Shown: positions 36,229-45,533, numbered from the stretch's first letter. The stretch is 64,000 nucleotides of DNA from Methylocystis suflitae (GCF_024448135.1 NZ_JAMRYX010000236.1:16266-80265), one strand, 5' to 3'. Notes: generated from the sequence alone by a model not told the origin. A program made the numbers and translations.

Positions 36229-37440
36229 CTATCGCACTGTAGATCGTTCTCGCGACGCAACAGAACGGATCGAGTTGTTTCCTGTGCCGTGAAAGCGAAC
36301 GCGGAAGCGTTTCCGCTCGGCCTCCGTAGAGACCCCATCCCGCCGCGCTCGCTGGAGGACGTTCAGCAGACGAAAGGTATCCCTTGCGGTCGCGGCGATC
36401 ATCTTCGAGGCGCCTGCTGCAGCGGCCTTTTCACTCTCGAACCGGAACTCGGCGCCGTCGACCCACATCCGATGGAGGATGGTCGCGAGCTTGCGGGCGA
36501 TGGCGACCCTGGCTCTCGCCAGGCCGCGACGTTTGGCGATCTTCATGCCCCATGCGCGCAGGATTGACCACTTCTTGCTGCGAACCAGCAGCGAATGCGC
36601 CGCCTCATAAAGAGCCGTGCGCGCCAGTTCGTCGCCACATCGGCTGACCCGCCCTTGGATGTCCGTTTCGCCGGATTGATAGCGTCGTGGGGTCAAACCC
36701 AAGTGAGCGCCGACATCCCTCGATTTACGGAATCTTTCCGGCTGATCGATCGTCGCTCGAAAAGCGAGAGCCGTCAGGGGACCGACGCCCGGAGCGCTCA
36801 TCAATCGGCGGCAAATAGGCTCGTCCCGCACGATGTCGAGAACCTGTTTGGTCAATCTTGCGAACTCACGCAGCATCGTGCCGAGAATTTCGAGCAGAGG
36901 CTCGATCATGCGCGCCAAGCCGTGCTCGTCCTCGATCAGCTCTCGGGCGCGGACGACGAAGTCCCTTCGCGCCGGAGTTCCGAGCTTGAGGCCGGTTTCG
37001 CGCATGATGGCCCGAACCACGTTTTCGATCGATCGCATCTTGTTGAGAACCGTCCGGCGCGCGACCAAGAGCGAACGCCAGGAACGGCAAGTCGATGTTT
37101 TTACATGCACCGCGCGGAACCAGCCAGTCCGCATGGCGATCGCGCGCGCATCGTTGCGATCGGTCTTGTTCGGCATGGCGCCCATGGCCGCCTTCGCCTG
37201 TCGCGACTCGATGCAGATCGCCGGCCACCCAGCGGCTTTCAACTCACCATGCAACCATGCCGTCAACGAGCAAGCTTCCAATCCTAAACGCTCCAGCGGC
37301 AGGCCAAGGTTCGAAAGGAGAGCGTCGAGCGCTTCCGGTTCGCTGGCCGCGCGCGCCTCCTTCATGATCTGGCCAGTCTCGTCGACCACGCAAATCGCGG
37401 TCTCTTCCAATGACACGTCCAGTCCGGCAAAATACTTCAT
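36229..37440 (-). CDS. IS110-family transposase
   Basis: A 403-residue DEDD-type recombinase. N-terminal RuvC-like motifs: MKYFAGLDVSLEETAICVVD, LGLEACSLTAWLHGEL and NKTDRNDARAIAM. The C-terminal Tnp20 domain has SAPGVGPLTALAFRATIDQP, GAHLGLTPRRYQSGET and RVSRCGDELARTALYE with the catalytic serine. The start is ATG 37440; upstream in-frame codons belong to an IS3 relic. IS110 enzymes act with a bridge RNA from the element end. The protein appears intact. Confidence 0.93.
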   Translation of the reverse strand: MKYFAGLDVSLEETAICVVDETGQIMKEARAASEPEALDALLSNLGLPLERLGLEACSLTAWLHGELKAAGWPAICIESRQAKAAMGAMPNKTDRNDARAIAMRTGWFRAVHVKTSTCRSWRSLLVARRTVLNKMRSIENVVRAIMRETGLKLGTPARRDFVVRARELIEDEHGLARMIEPLLEILGTMLREFARLTKQVLDIVRDEPICRRLMSAPGVGPLTALAFRATIDQPERFRKSRDVGAHLGLTPRRYQSGETDIQGRVSRCGDELARTALYEAAHSLLVRSKKWSILRAWGMKIAKRRGLARARVAIARKLATILHRMWVDGAEFRFESEKAAAAGASKMIAATARDTFRLLNVLQRARRDGVSTEAERKRFRVRFHGTGNNSIRSVASRERSTVR

Positions 37441-37551
37441 GGCTGCTCCTTCCCGATGCTCGTGGCCATTCGACACCGACCACGTTCTCACATCTCGACA
37501 GGAGCAGCCGCCTTCATCACACCTCGGCCAAGACCAATCACCCCATCTGTT
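37441..37551 (-). ncRNA. IS110 leader with nested hairpins, candidate bridge RNA region
   Basis: The 111 bp between the IS110 start codon and the adjoining IS3 relic are noncoding. GGCTGCTCCT (37441-37450) pairs perfectly with AGGAGCAGCC (37500-37509), and inside it CGTGG (37461-37465) pairs with CCACG (37480-37484). IS110/IS621-type elements encode a structured bridge RNA in their noncoding end. This is position and structure only; the loops have not been matched to target or donor, and the region is shorter than described IS621 leaders. Confidence 0.4.
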
Positions 37552-37751
37552 TGTTGATACGCCCGAGGGCGCGGATGGAGCAACAGGCGATCGGCGGAGC
37601 TGGTCGGGGTTGCGCAGCCGATCGCCTGTTGCGGTGAGATTGGCCGCATATTCCGCCGGCGTCGCGTAGCCGAGCGAAGAATGTGGGCGTCGATGATTGT
37701 AGAACGGGGCTTGAGAAGGCCCACAGGACCGCCTGCGGGGAGGTTCTCTGA
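37552..37751. repeat. 200-bp direct repeat, copy 1 (IS3 orfB tail joined to recombinase-element end)
   Basis: Nearly identical to 39897-40096. In minus orientation it encodes the IS3 OrfB C-terminus (FYNHRRPHSSLGYATPAEY, ANLTATGDRLRNPDQLRRS). It then continues past GATTGTAG (37695-37702) into the sequence that forms the left end of the serine-recombinase element at the other copy. It therefore records a second insertion of that element in a second IS3 copy, later truncated. Confidence 0.8.
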
Positions 37752-37930
37752 CGTAGCCCCTTAATTGCCCGGACACGGCCCACCCTTAAGATAAGGGTAA
37801 GGAGTAATGCCGTGTCTATGACTGGTTCTTTTCCGAAAGCCGAAATCCTGACCGACCCGCAGCGCCGGCGGCGGTGGGAGCCGCCGGTCGTCTGTGCACC
37901 GTTTGATTCCGTTCACGGCCATCGCTGATC
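37752..37930 (+). pseudogene. IS66-family end with tnpA start, truncated
   Basis: GTAGCCCCTTAATTGCCCGG and the following leader resemble an IS66 end. A frame with MTGSFPKAEILTDPQRRRRW then EPPVV follows, the start of IS66 OrfA. It ends by about 37925. CCCCTTAATTG recurs at 39223-39233. Confidence 0.5.
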
Positions 37931-38075
37931 TCCCCGAGGCCGAGTTCTTTGCGTGACGCGGCCGGCCGCAAAATCAGCCACAATTCCGTGCGAGACTGGC
38001 GCAAACTGCCCCGGGCGTTCTGCGTCAAAAGGCCTCGCCGCAGAGCGCAGCCGCGCGTTTTTGAAGGACGGATGC

Positions 38076-39218
38076 ATGAACGAAGATGAGCGCCGCCGCA
38101 CTATCGCCCAGTTGCAGGAATTGGTGCGCGACCCACACATCGCCAGCGCCGGCAAAAATCCTCAGGTCGAGTTCCCTCGCGAAAGGCGCGTCGAGGCTCC
38201 CGCGCGGGCGGCCGATCTTGCGAGCGGGCGGGGGGCGCATGCCGCTCCCGACGGACGGGTTCGAAGACCGACTCCTCCGCTGCAGGGGCGGGGCTCGGAA
38301 ATCAAAGGTTTGGGGCCGCGAGGGCACGGTCGGCAGACGGCTTCTGCGGACATCCTCGCGGAAAGAGCGGAGATGGCGCTGTCGCCTGGGGCCGATCCAT
38401 CAGATGCTATGCGCGATCATCGCAATGATGAGGACGAGCTGGAAGATTTCCTTCCTGAGCACGAGGAACAGTTTTCGACATCCGCGGCCGCCGTCAACGT
38501 CATATCACGTCGCTATCTTTTGGGAGCGTCGGCGATCGTCATTGTCCTTGGATTGGCGGCGCTCGCCGCAAGCTTCGCTTTTGACAGCGTGGGGGAGACG
38601 GCTCAGAACCTTGAGCCAAAGACGTCCGAGCTGGAGCAGGAGGAGACGCAAGCGCAGGCTATGCCCCGGGACATGCCGGCCGGCGACCCGCAGCTATCTT
38701 CGGCGCTTCGGGATAAAGTCGAAGACGCAAGCGAGGCGTCGCCACCCAGCGAGAGCGGACCGGTGGCGAGCGAAGCGAACCGCCCTCCTACCGCTTCGCC
38801 ACAGCAAGTACAGGATCCGCTTGCGGCGGCGGCTCAGCTCGCGCAGCCAATGGCGAGCTTTAACGCGCCAGCTCTCCCGACGGGCGCTTTCTTGTCGCAG
38901 GAGCCCCCACAAGCTCCTGCGGCGGGGTCGACAAAAGAAACTCCCGGAAGATCAGGCAAGATCGCTCACGCTCGCGGCGAGACGCCGGGTGAGCCCCTTG
39001 CTGGTTCCCCACAATCGCCGCCCAAGAGAGCGCCTCTGCCGCGGCGCCGCTCCGTCAGCTCGCCATCGGAGCGCCCGAGCGCGAAAACTGCACAGGGCGA
39101 GCAGGACGGAGGCGCCCCTCCACAGGAAACGCCTCGTGACACGGGCGGCGCGGAAGCCCACCGGCCCAGCGAGTACATTCTGCAACGCGCGCTCGACGCG
39201 CTCAACGGCTCGGAATGA
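38076..39218 (+). CDS. Single-span membrane protein with long Pro/Ala-rich C-terminus, function unknown
   Basis: A 380-residue protein starting MNEDERRRTIAQLQELVRDP. It has a cytoplasmic acidic N-terminal part, one membrane segment at about residues 147-167 (RRYLLGASAIVIVLGLAALA) and a low-complexity tail rich in Pro, Ala, Ser and Gln. The start was set at 38076 because upstream codons have no feature. It lies between the two 200-bp repeats. I recognise no family; the layout resembles an anchored scaffold or secretion accessory protein, which is only a guess. Confidence 0.5.
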   Translation: MNEDERRRTIAQLQELVRDPHIASAGKNPQVEFPRERRVEAPARAADLASGRGAHAAPDGRVRRPTPPLQGRGSEIKGLGPRGHGRQTASADILAERAEMALSPGADPSDAMRDHRNDEDELEDFLPEHEEQFSTSAAAVNVISRRYLLGASAIVIVLGLAALAASFAFDSVGETAQNLEPKTSELEQEETQAQAMPRDMPAGDPQLSSALRDKVEDASEASPPSESGPVASEANRPPTASPQQVQDPLAAAAQLAQPMASFNAPALPTGAFLSQEPPQAPAAGSTKETPGRSGKIAHARGETPGEPLAGSPQSPPKRAPLPRRRSVSSPSERPSAKTAQGEQDGGAPPQETPRDTGGAEAHRPSEYILQRALDALNGSE

Positions 39219-39595
39219 GCCCCTTAATTGTCGAGATTGGAGTGGAGGACGCGAGTGGTGAACACGATCGCGCAGGTGCCGACGGAGGGCGGCGACGTCG
39301 AACGCGCGTCGGGTGGCGACGTTGCATCAGAAGCGCATCGCTAACCATTTCAAAATAGGTTTTTTTAGGGGCATCTGAATTTTGAATTTCTTACGGTTAT
39401 CATCGAAACCGCTCGCCTGTCACGCCGGAGGTCGCGGTTTCGAGCCCCGTCTCTACAGATCATTTCCCCGCGAGTTCCACACTCTCCAGCGCGAGAGACT
39501 ATCAGCGTCCTAAACGACGGCGACAGTGGCAATTTTCGGGAGCCTTTGTCGAACGTGCAGTGAACGAACCGTGCCGAGTCTTGTGTCTGAGTCCA
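39219..39595. other. Intergenic region, possible IS end
   Basis: Starts with CCCCTTAATTG (39223-39233), matching the IS66-like end at 37757. Otherwise no gene or RNA is seen. Confidence 0.3.
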
Positions 39596-39851
39596 ATCCG
39601 CCGCCATGGCGTCCATCGCACCGCCAAATCCCTCCTATCGGCCGCATATCTGCCAAAGGGCGTCATCGAGTCCGGACTTCTCTCCGACGCGCAGCTCGAG
39701 AGCGTCATTTACGCTGGCGAGGCTCATGGCGGTCATCTCGCCGGTTCGTTCCTCGTCAACGAAAGCTTCGATATGGTTGCTGTCGCGCCGGACGACGCCG
39801 GAAAGGCGGTGGGCTTTCGACGTCGACGGCACGGGCGCCGGAAAGGGCCGT
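39596..39851 (+). pseudogene. Strawberry-notch (Sno) helicase-like gene relic, part 1
   Basis: Plus-strand frames give PPNPSYRPHI, then KGVIESGLLSDAQLESVIYA, GEAHGGHLAGSFLVNESFDM and VAVAPDDA, then (frame change) GTGAGKGR, the Walker A motif. Frame changes near 39650 and 39815 show decay. An IS3 element is inserted directly after the GKGR codons. The gene continues at 43783. Confidence 0.75.
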
Positions 39852-39869
39852 TGACCTGCCCCTGAAGTT

Positions 39870-40047
39870 TCATCCAGCGGCAATTAGAGTCGCGGTGTTT
39901 GATACGCCCGAGGGCGCGGATGTAGCAACAGGCGATCGGCGGAGCTGGTCGGGGTTGCGCAGCCGATCGCCTGTTGCGGTGAGATTGGCCGCATATTCCG
40001 CCGGCGTCGCGTAGCCGAGCGAAGAATGCGGGCGTCGATGGTTGTAG
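39870..40047 (-). pseudogene. IS3 OrfB C-terminal segment (separated from its 5' part)
   Basis: Encodes YNHRRPHSSLGYATPAEYA through ATLIAAG and the stop TGA (39870-39872). It joins in frame to 42706-43470 if the inner element is removed. Confidence 0.85.
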
Positions 40048-40096
40048 AACGGGGCTTGAGAACGCCCACAGGACCGCCTGCGGGGAGGTTCTCTAT
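39897..40096. repeat. 200-bp direct repeat, copy 2
   Basis: Partner of 37552-37751. This copy is at the left junction of the serine-recombinase element inside IS3. Recombination between copies would delete or invert the intervening 2.1 kb. Confidence 0.8.
40040..40047. other. Attachment core, left (attL)
   Basis: GGTTGTAG here is repeated at 42698-42705. One copy in the rejoined IS3 restores DYNHRRPH of OrfB, so this is the crossover-region duplication of the serine-recombinase element. The half-decayed copy at 37695-37702 reads GATTGTAG. Confidence 0.75.
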
Positions 40097-40612
40097 CGGC
40101 TTCATCCGTGGTTCGGGCGCGAAGTTTTCATCCATGAGGCTATCGACAAGATCGATGGCGTCGTGTTCCGGTGCTCAGTCGACGGCTCAAACGTCAAGCG
40201 GCTGCTCGAGGTCCCCGCGTGGATGTTCGATCGCGCTGCATGCGCGTCAGAAGTCAGCTTTACTTCCGTCCCCGCCGTCAGTCTGCAAGCGCTCAACGCA
40301 TTATCCTCCCTGCTGGATCAGGTGTTGAAGGATACGGCGCCATCATCGAAAGCCCCGGTTCCGAGCGCATCCAGAGTCTCTCACGACCAGAATCAGGGAG
40401 AGACCCATGGCGCGGAAGACGACGGCATCGGTGAGCGGGGATCGGCGCAAGCGCCTCGCTGCACAGCAGATGGATTTGTTCGCGCGCCAGTCGGCCGCCG
40501 GCGCGCCCAGTTGGCTCGACCTGCCAAAGGATGCGCGCCAATCACTGGTCGACCTGATGACGCGGCTGATCCTGGAGCATGTGCGGACAAAGACAATGGG
40601 AGACGGTCATGA
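40083..40612 (+). CDS. DUF5372-like protein of the serine-recombinase element
   Basis: The frame contains [40 protein letters not shown] and [20 protein letters not shown], then [12 protein letters not shown]. This resembles small proteins often encoded just before similar large serine recombinases (I recall the label DUF5372). No ATG start is evident, so translation may begin at a non-standard codon. The frame runs on through the next gene to 40612, so the true end is uncertain. Confidence 0.45.
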
Positions 40613-40619
40613 TCGCTGA
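40407..40619 (+). CDS. Small accessory protein of the serine-recombinase element
   Basis: A 70-residue protein [20 protein letters not shown] with [35 protein letters not shown] lies 6 nt upstream of its ATG. It overlaps the recombinase start by 11 nt. Function unknown; small basic proteins in this position could be recombination directionality factors, which is a guess. Confidence 0.6.
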   Translation: MARKTTASVSGDRRKRLAAQQMDLFARQSAAGAPSWLDLPKDARQSLVDLMTRLILEHVRTKTMGDGHDR

Positions 40620-42675
40620 GAAGATCGGCTGTCACCATCTGGAACGGAAGGCGATTCTCTATGTGCGCCAATCATCAGCCCACCAGGTCCTGCACAACCG
40701 CGAGAGCGGCGCGCTGCAATACGCGATGCGCGATCGGCTCACGGCGCTGGGCTTCTCCAACATCGAAGTGATCGACGAGGATCTCGGCCGCTCGGCTGCC
40801 GGCAGCGTGCAACGCGCCGGTTTCGAACGGATGGTCGCCGAGGTTTGCCTCGGCAAGGTCGGCGCCGTCTGCGCCCGAGAAGTCTCGCGCTTCGCCCGCA
40901 ATAGCCGCGATTGGCAACAGCTGATCGAGATGTGCCGTGTCGTCGACACGGTTCTCGTGGATCAGGAGACGGTCTATGCGCCTCGGCACGGCGACGATCG
41001 TTTGCTGCTCGGGCTCAAAGGGAGCCTTAATGAATACGAACTCGATCTTCTGCGCCAGCGCTCGCTTTCCGCTCGTTACGCGAAGGCGCGGCGAGGTGAA
41101 CTCGTCGTCGCGGCTCCGGTGGGCTTTGTGAAGGCCGACGACCGATACGAGAAGGATCCGGATCGGCGCGTGCAAGCGGCAATCGCGTTGGTGTTCGACA
41201 AAATCGAGGAACTTGGCAGCGCGCGACAGGCGTTGCTTTGGTTCCATGAGCACAAGCTCGACCTGCCGGTAAAGCAGAGGAACGGCGAAACGACCTGGCG
41301 ACGGCCCAACTACGCCACTCTTCACAGGATGGTCGAGAACCCGGTCTACGGCGGCGCCTATGCCTATGGTAGAACGGCGGCGACGAATAGATACGGCGCC
41401 AGCGCCGGTGCGCAAATCCGCCGCAAAGCGCGCGCCGACTGGCTCGCACTGAAGCCCGGCGCCCACGACGGCTATGTGAGCTGGGAGAGGTTTGAAGCGA
41501 TCCGCACGATGGTCTCCAGCAATATTCCAAGCAGCCGGCATCATGGAGCGCCCAAACATGGCGACGCCCTGCTCGCCGGTCTGATCCGTTGCCGACGCTG
41601 CGGACGCAAACTGACGCTGCGCTATACCGGGGTACGTCATCATATCCCGCGTTACAGCTGCTCGCGCGGCTGGATGGATAATGGCGAGCCGCGCTGCATC
41701 GCGTTCGGGGGCTTGCGCGTCGACGATGCTATCGAAGAAGCGCTTCTCGGTGTGGTCGGCCCCGGCGCCATTGCCGCGGCGATCGCCGCAACCGAGGAGG
41801 CTGTTGAGCGGCGGGATCAAGTGCGCGACGCTCTCGGCCGCGATCTTGAGGCAGCGCGTTACGCCGCAGATCGCGCCTTCAGACAGTATGACGCCGCCGA
41901 CCCCACCAATCGGTTAGTCGCCGGCGAACTCGAGGCGCGCTGGAATACTGCACTTGTCCGCGTCGCCGACCTTGAAAGCAAGATTGTTGCGCACGAGACG
42001 GCTTCTCCGACGCCGACGATCGATCCAGCCGCGCTTGCCCTGCTGGGAGCGAACCTCAAAACGGTCTGGTCGGCTCCGACGACGGACGCGCGATTGAAGA
42101 AGCGCATCGCGCGCACGCTGATCCACGAAGTCGTGGCCGATATCGACGACGACGCTTCCGAAATCGTCATCGCCGTCCATTGGACGGGTGGCGCGCACAG
42201 CGAGCTTCGCTTGCCCAAGCGCCGGCGCGGACAGCGCAACAGCACACCCGCCGACATCATTGCCGCCGTACGCGAACTGGCGTTGATCGCAAGCGACGAT
42301 TTGATCGCCGGCTTTCTCAATCGTAACGGGCTCCAGACCGGCCACGGCAATCGCTGGACCCGCGAGCGCGTCACCTCGTTGCGTTCGCATCATCGCATTC
42401 CGGTGTTCAAAGCCGCCGCCGATGGCGTCGAGCCTTGGCTCAATCTCTCCGACGCCGCGCGCGTCCTGAAGATTGCTTCGAAGACTCTGCGGCTGGCGGC
42501 CGAGGCCGGCGAGATCGACGCGCGCCACCCTTTGAGCGACGGTCCCTGGATCTTCGCACGGGTCGAACTCTTGACGGACGCCGCAAAATCGATTGCAGAA
42601 CGCGCCCGACGAAACACCAGATACCCCGCGGGACCCAACCGCGACCAGCAAAGCCTCTTCAACTCAATGACATAG
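40609..42675 (+). CDS. Large serine recombinase
   Basis: A 688-residue recombinase. The resolvase N-domain has [20 protein letters not shown] (catalytic serine in RQSS), [40 protein letters not shown] and [20 protein letters not shown]. The recombinase domain follows (GARIQ-type loop region, [20 protein letters not shown]). A zinc ribbon lies in [17 protein letters not shown] and YSCSRGW. The C-terminal 250 residues are helical, with an HTH-like [20 protein letters not shown]. It should integrate and excise the surrounding element. It overlaps the small accessory gene. Intact. Confidence 0.93.
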   Translation: MIAEKIGCHHLERKAILYVRQSSAHQVLHNRESGALQYAMRDRLTALGFSNIEVIDEDLGRSAAGSVQRAGFERMVAEVCLGKVGAVCAREVSRFARNSRDWQQLIEMCRVVDTVLVDQETVYAPRHGDDRLLLGLKGSLNEYELDLLRQRSLSARYAKARRGELVVAAPVGFVKADDRYEKDPDRRVQAAIALVFDKIEELGSARQALLWFHEHKLDLPVKQRNGETTWRRPNYATLHRMVENPVYGGAYAYGRTAATNRYGASAGAQIRRKARADWLALKPGAHDGYVSWERFEAIRTMVSSNIPSSRHHGAPKHGDALLAGLIRCRRCGRKLTLRYTGVRHHIPRYSCSRGWMDNGEPRCIAFGGLRVDDAIEEALLGVVGPGAIAAAIAATEEAVERRDQVRDALGRDLEAARYAADRAFRQYDAADPTNRLVAGELEARWNTALVRVADLESKIVAHETASPTPTIDPAALALLGANLKTVWSAPTTDARLKKRIARTLIHEVVADIDDDASEIVIAVHWTGGAHSELRLPKRRRGQRNSTPADIIAAVRELALIASDDLIAGFLNRNGLQTGHGNRWTRERVTSLRSHHRIPVFKAAADGVEPWLNLSDAARVLKIASKTLRLAAEAGEIDARHPLSDGPWIFARVELLTDAAKSIAERARRNTRYPAGPNRDQQSLFNSMT

Positions 42676-42697
42676 ACAGATGGGTGTTCTGATGCGT

Positions 42698-42705
42698 GGT
42701 TGTAG
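42698..42705. other. Attachment core, right (attR)
   Basis: GGTTGTAG copy at the right junction, followed by TCGTTGACCCAGG of IS3 orfB. Confidence 0.75.
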
Positions 42706-43470
42706 TCGTTGACCCAGGCGCCGATATTCGCCCGCGCGTGGTCGAGGCCCAAGAACAGCGTTTCATTCAAAAGCTCATCGCGCATGCGTCCGTTGAAGCT
42801 CTCGCAGAAGCCGTTCTGCATCGGCTTGCCCGGCGCGATGTAATGCCACTCGATTTTGCTTTCGTTCGCCCAGGAAAGGATGGCGTTCGAGGTGAACTCC
42901 GTCCCATGATCGGAAACAATCATTCCCGGCTTGCCGCGCCCCCGGATCAGCGTCGACAACTCACGAGCGACACGCTTGCCCGAGATCGACGTGTCGGGGA
43001 TCGCCGCCAGGCATTCGCGCGTCACGTCGTCGACGATGTTGAGGATGCGGAACCGCCGGCCACAGGCGAACTGGTCATGCACGAAGTCCAACGACCAGCG
43101 TGCGTTCGGCCTTGGCTCGATAAGGATCGGCGCCCTTGTTCCGACAGCGCGGCGGCGGGCGCGGCGCTTGCGCACCGTGAGTCCTTCCTCGCGATAGAGC
43201 CGGTAGATGCGGTTCTTGCCCGAACGCTCGCCTTCCTGACGCAGCAAGACGAACAGCCTCCGATAGCCAAAGCGGCGGCGCGCGTTGGCGAGCTCCCGAA
43301 GTCTTTCGCGCAGTTCCGTATCCGCCGGCCGCTTTGGCGCATAGCGGACCGTCGCGCGGTCGATGGTGACGATGCTGCAGGCCCGACGCTCCGAAAGGCC
43401 CATGACGGCCCCAAGGTGCGCGACGGCTTCGCGCTTGGCGGCGGGCCCTACCATTTTTTTGCCAGAAGCT
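42706..43470 (-). pseudogene. IS3 OrfB 5' part, interrupted by the serine-recombinase element
   Basis: Encodes [60 protein letters not shown] (first D), [20 protein letters not shown] (second D), [20 protein letters not shown] (E) and ends at [10 protein letters not shown], where the inner element begins. The rest is at 39870-40047. The catalytic triad is intact, so excision of the inner element would restore a complete transposase. Confidence 0.85.
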
Positions 43471-43714
43471 CCCGCAGCGCCGCTGCGTCGAGCATCTGGT
43501 CCGCCAGAAGCTTCTTCAGCCGCGCGTTCTCCTCCTCGAGCGCCTTCAGACGCTTGGCTTCGGAGACGTCCATCCCGCCAAACTTGGCTTTCCAATTGTA
43601 GAGCGTCGCTTCAGAAACCGCATATTTGCGTGCCAGATCGGCGACCTTCGCGCCCGCTTCCTGCTCCCGCAAAATGCCAATGATCTGCTCTTCCGTGAAC
43701 CGCTTCTTCTTCAT
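43448..43714 (-). CDS. IS3-family OrfA
   Basis: An 88-residue HTH protein [20 protein letters not shown] with [20 protein letters not shown] and a leucine-rich end ([20 protein letters not shown]). An A7 run at its end (GCAAAAAAATGG on the coding strand) is a likely -1 frameshift site to OrfB. Confidence 0.9.
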   Translation of the reverse strand: MKKKRFTEEQIIGILREQEAGAKVADLARKYAVSEATLYNWKAKFGGMDVSEAKRLKALEEENARLKKLLADQMLDAAALRELLAKKW

Positions 43715-43782
43715 CTCGTCCGTCCTGCAATAGGCCGGACTCTAATCGATCATGGAGGAGTTTCTCAGGGGCACGTCACCGT

Positions 43783-43911
43783 CAGATTGCGGGCGTCGTC
43801 CTCGACAATTGGCTCAAAGGGCGCCGCAAGGCGCTCTGGATCTCGAAATCCGACAAGCTCATCGAGGACGCCCGGCGCGACTGGGCGGCGCTCGGTCAAC
43901 GCTGCATGGTT
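43783..43911 (+). pseudogene. Strawberry-notch gene relic, part 2
   Basis: Continues directly from GKGR at 39851 with QIAGVVLDNWLKGRRKALWI, SKSDKLIEDARRDWAALGQ, the region following the Walker A motif in Sno proteins. It then passes without a gap into an arsA fragment, so a deletion fused the two genes. Confidence 0.75.
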
Positions 43912-44372
43912 CGCTCGACAATCTGATGGTCAGCCGCATCGACCCGCACGCCGAAACCGAACGCTACCGGCAAGAGGTGCTGAGGACGAAGGGCGCAAAG
44001 CTCGACGCGCAGGGGCGCGCTTTGCTCGAAGAGGATTTGCGCTCTCCCTGCACGGAAGAAATCGCCGTCTTTCAGGCATTCTCGCGCATCATCCGCGAAG
44101 CTGGCGAGAAATTCGTGGTCATGGACACTGCGCCGACCGGCCACACGCTGCTGCTCCTGGATGCGACGGGCGCCTATCACCGCGAGGTCGCGCGGATGCT
44201 GGACGCCAAGGGCGCGCATTACATGACCCAATGATGCAGCTTCAGGACCCGAATCGGACGAAGATCCTCCTTGTCACCTTGGCGGAAACGACGCCTGTCC
44301 TCGAAGCGGCAAATCTTCAAGCAGATTTGCGCCGTGCGGGCATCGAACCTTGGGCATGGGTCATCAATAATA
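43912..44372 (+). pseudogene. arsA: ArsA arsenite-pump ATPase relic, part 1
   Basis: Frames give LHGSLDNLMVSRIDPHAETE, RYRQEVLRTKGAKLDAQGR, EIAVFQAFSRIIREAGEKFV and VVMDTAPTGHTLLLLDATGA (switch region with DTAPTGHT), then after a frame change near 44230 LVTLAETTPVLEAANLQADL and EPWAWVINN. The N-terminal P-loop is missing. IS630 is inserted after the VINN codons. Confidence 0.8.
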
Positions 44373-45531
44373 CGATTTCCGGCTGATTACTTCGCATTGG
44401 CGATTTTCGACCACCAGTGGAAGCCGATTCGGCTCTTGACGGCGTCGCGTTCGTCGGCGGGAGCGACGCATCTTCGGGAGACGATCTCGTCCAACTCCTC
44501 GATCGTGGCGAGATGCTTGTTGACGATGGGCTCGTCGACGAGCGCCCACAGCGTCTCTGCCGGCTGCAGTTCGGGCGTGTAGGGTGGAAGAAAAACCAGG
44601 CGCGCGCCTTCGGGAACGTTCAGCCCCAGCCAGCGTTGTCGATGACGAGAACGATGGTTCGCTCATGGCAGGCACCGGCCTCGCGTGCGAAGGTTGCGAG
44701 CAACGCCTCGAAGAACGGCTTCGACACGCCGTCGTGCACATACCAGAAGGTCTCGCCCGTCGCCGGCGACACGAAAGCGGCGACATAGAGCCAATCGAAG
44801 CGATGATGGCCCGGCGCGATCGGCCTTTCGCCGACAGGCGCCCAGACGCGGCGCGTGACGGGCTTCAGCCCGAGCCGATGTTCGTCGCTCGCGAAGACCT
44901 CGATCGGCCGGTCGGGATGCTTTTCGGCTTCCTCGGAGACGGCGTCTTCGAGCTTTTTTTGAGCGCCGCCGCTTCGTCGGGCGCGGCCGACTTCGGATTT
45001 TTCGGACGCGGCGTCTGGATCGACATGCCGCAAGCCTTCAGCGCCTCCCAACCGCGCTGAACGGCGACCTTCTCCAGCCCCAGTTCGCGTGCAAGAAAAG
45101 CTGCGACCTTGGCGCTCGTCCACAAGCCGCCGTCGCTGGGGGGATCGTTCAATCGAAGGCGAAGTTTTTCGAGAACGTCCAGCTTCAACACGCTTGGCCC
45201 AGAGCCGTTGCGGCGGAGCAGATCGCCCAGAGACTCGGGACCTTCCGCGTTGTAGCGCGCGGCGAGTTGCTCGATCCAGCGCCGACCGAACGACGTCATC
45301 TCGACGACCTTGCCGACGCTGTGTCCCTTGGCGAGAAGCCAGATCGTCTGAAAATGCCGCGCCTCGCGCGCGTCCGAACTCGAAACATACCGCTCTCGCA
45401 ACGCCTCGACGCTCAAATGCGCGGCTATCGTCGTCATGACCCGCCTCCAGCGATTCATGACTACACAGTCTAACTGCTTCGAGTCGCCCAGGGGATCCCA
45501 CCCCGCCCGAGTCAATCAGCCGGAAACCTTA
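44373..45531. mobile_element. IS630-family element inserted in the arsA relic
   Basis: Flanked by TA dinucleotides (44371-44372 and 45532-45533). Ends are inverted repeats around GATTTCCGGCTGATT (left) and the complement of AATCAGCCGGAAACC (right). Length 1159 bp. Removing it restores the ArsA sequence VINNNSVAAAHP, which supports the boundaries. Confidence 0.88.
44384..45437 (-). pseudogene. IS630-family transposase in three frames
   Basis: N-terminal HTH part MTTIAAHLSVEALRERYVSS, HFQTIWLLAKGHSVGKVVEM to AAPDEAAALKK; then frame two EVFASDEHRLGLKPVTRRVW (first D), TIVLVIDNAGW (second D); then frame three VFLPPYTPELQPAETLWALV (E). The first switch is at an A7 run near 44950 and could be programmed. 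The second near 44632 has no slippery run and looks like a mutation. Confidence 0.8.
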
Positions 45532-45533
45532 TA

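Larger units (their letters stand above)
40048..42705. mobile_element. 2.66-kb serine-recombinase element inserted in IS3 orfB
   Basis: The segment between the two GGTTGTAG cores interrupts IS3 orfB within the DYNHRRPH codons. It carries three overlapping plus-strand genes: a DUF5372-like ORF, a 70-codon ORF and a large serine recombinase. No inverted terminal repeats or IS-type transposase are present, consistent with integration by site-specific recombination. Confidence 0.8.
39852..43778. mobile_element. IS3-family element with a nested serine-recombinase element
   Basis: Ends are inverted repeats: TGACCTGCCCCTGAAG at 39852 and, read inward from 43778, TGACGTGCCCCTGAG. CCGT flanks both sides (39848-39851 and 43779-43782) as a 4-bp target duplication, and removing the element restores the Sno reading frame. 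Without the inner element (40048-42705) the IS is 1269 bp, a normal IS3 length. Confidence 0.88.

Noticed and set aside
40675..41820. 381-codon minus-strand frame opposite the serine recombinase
   Set aside because: Complementary-strand shadow of a clear recombinase.
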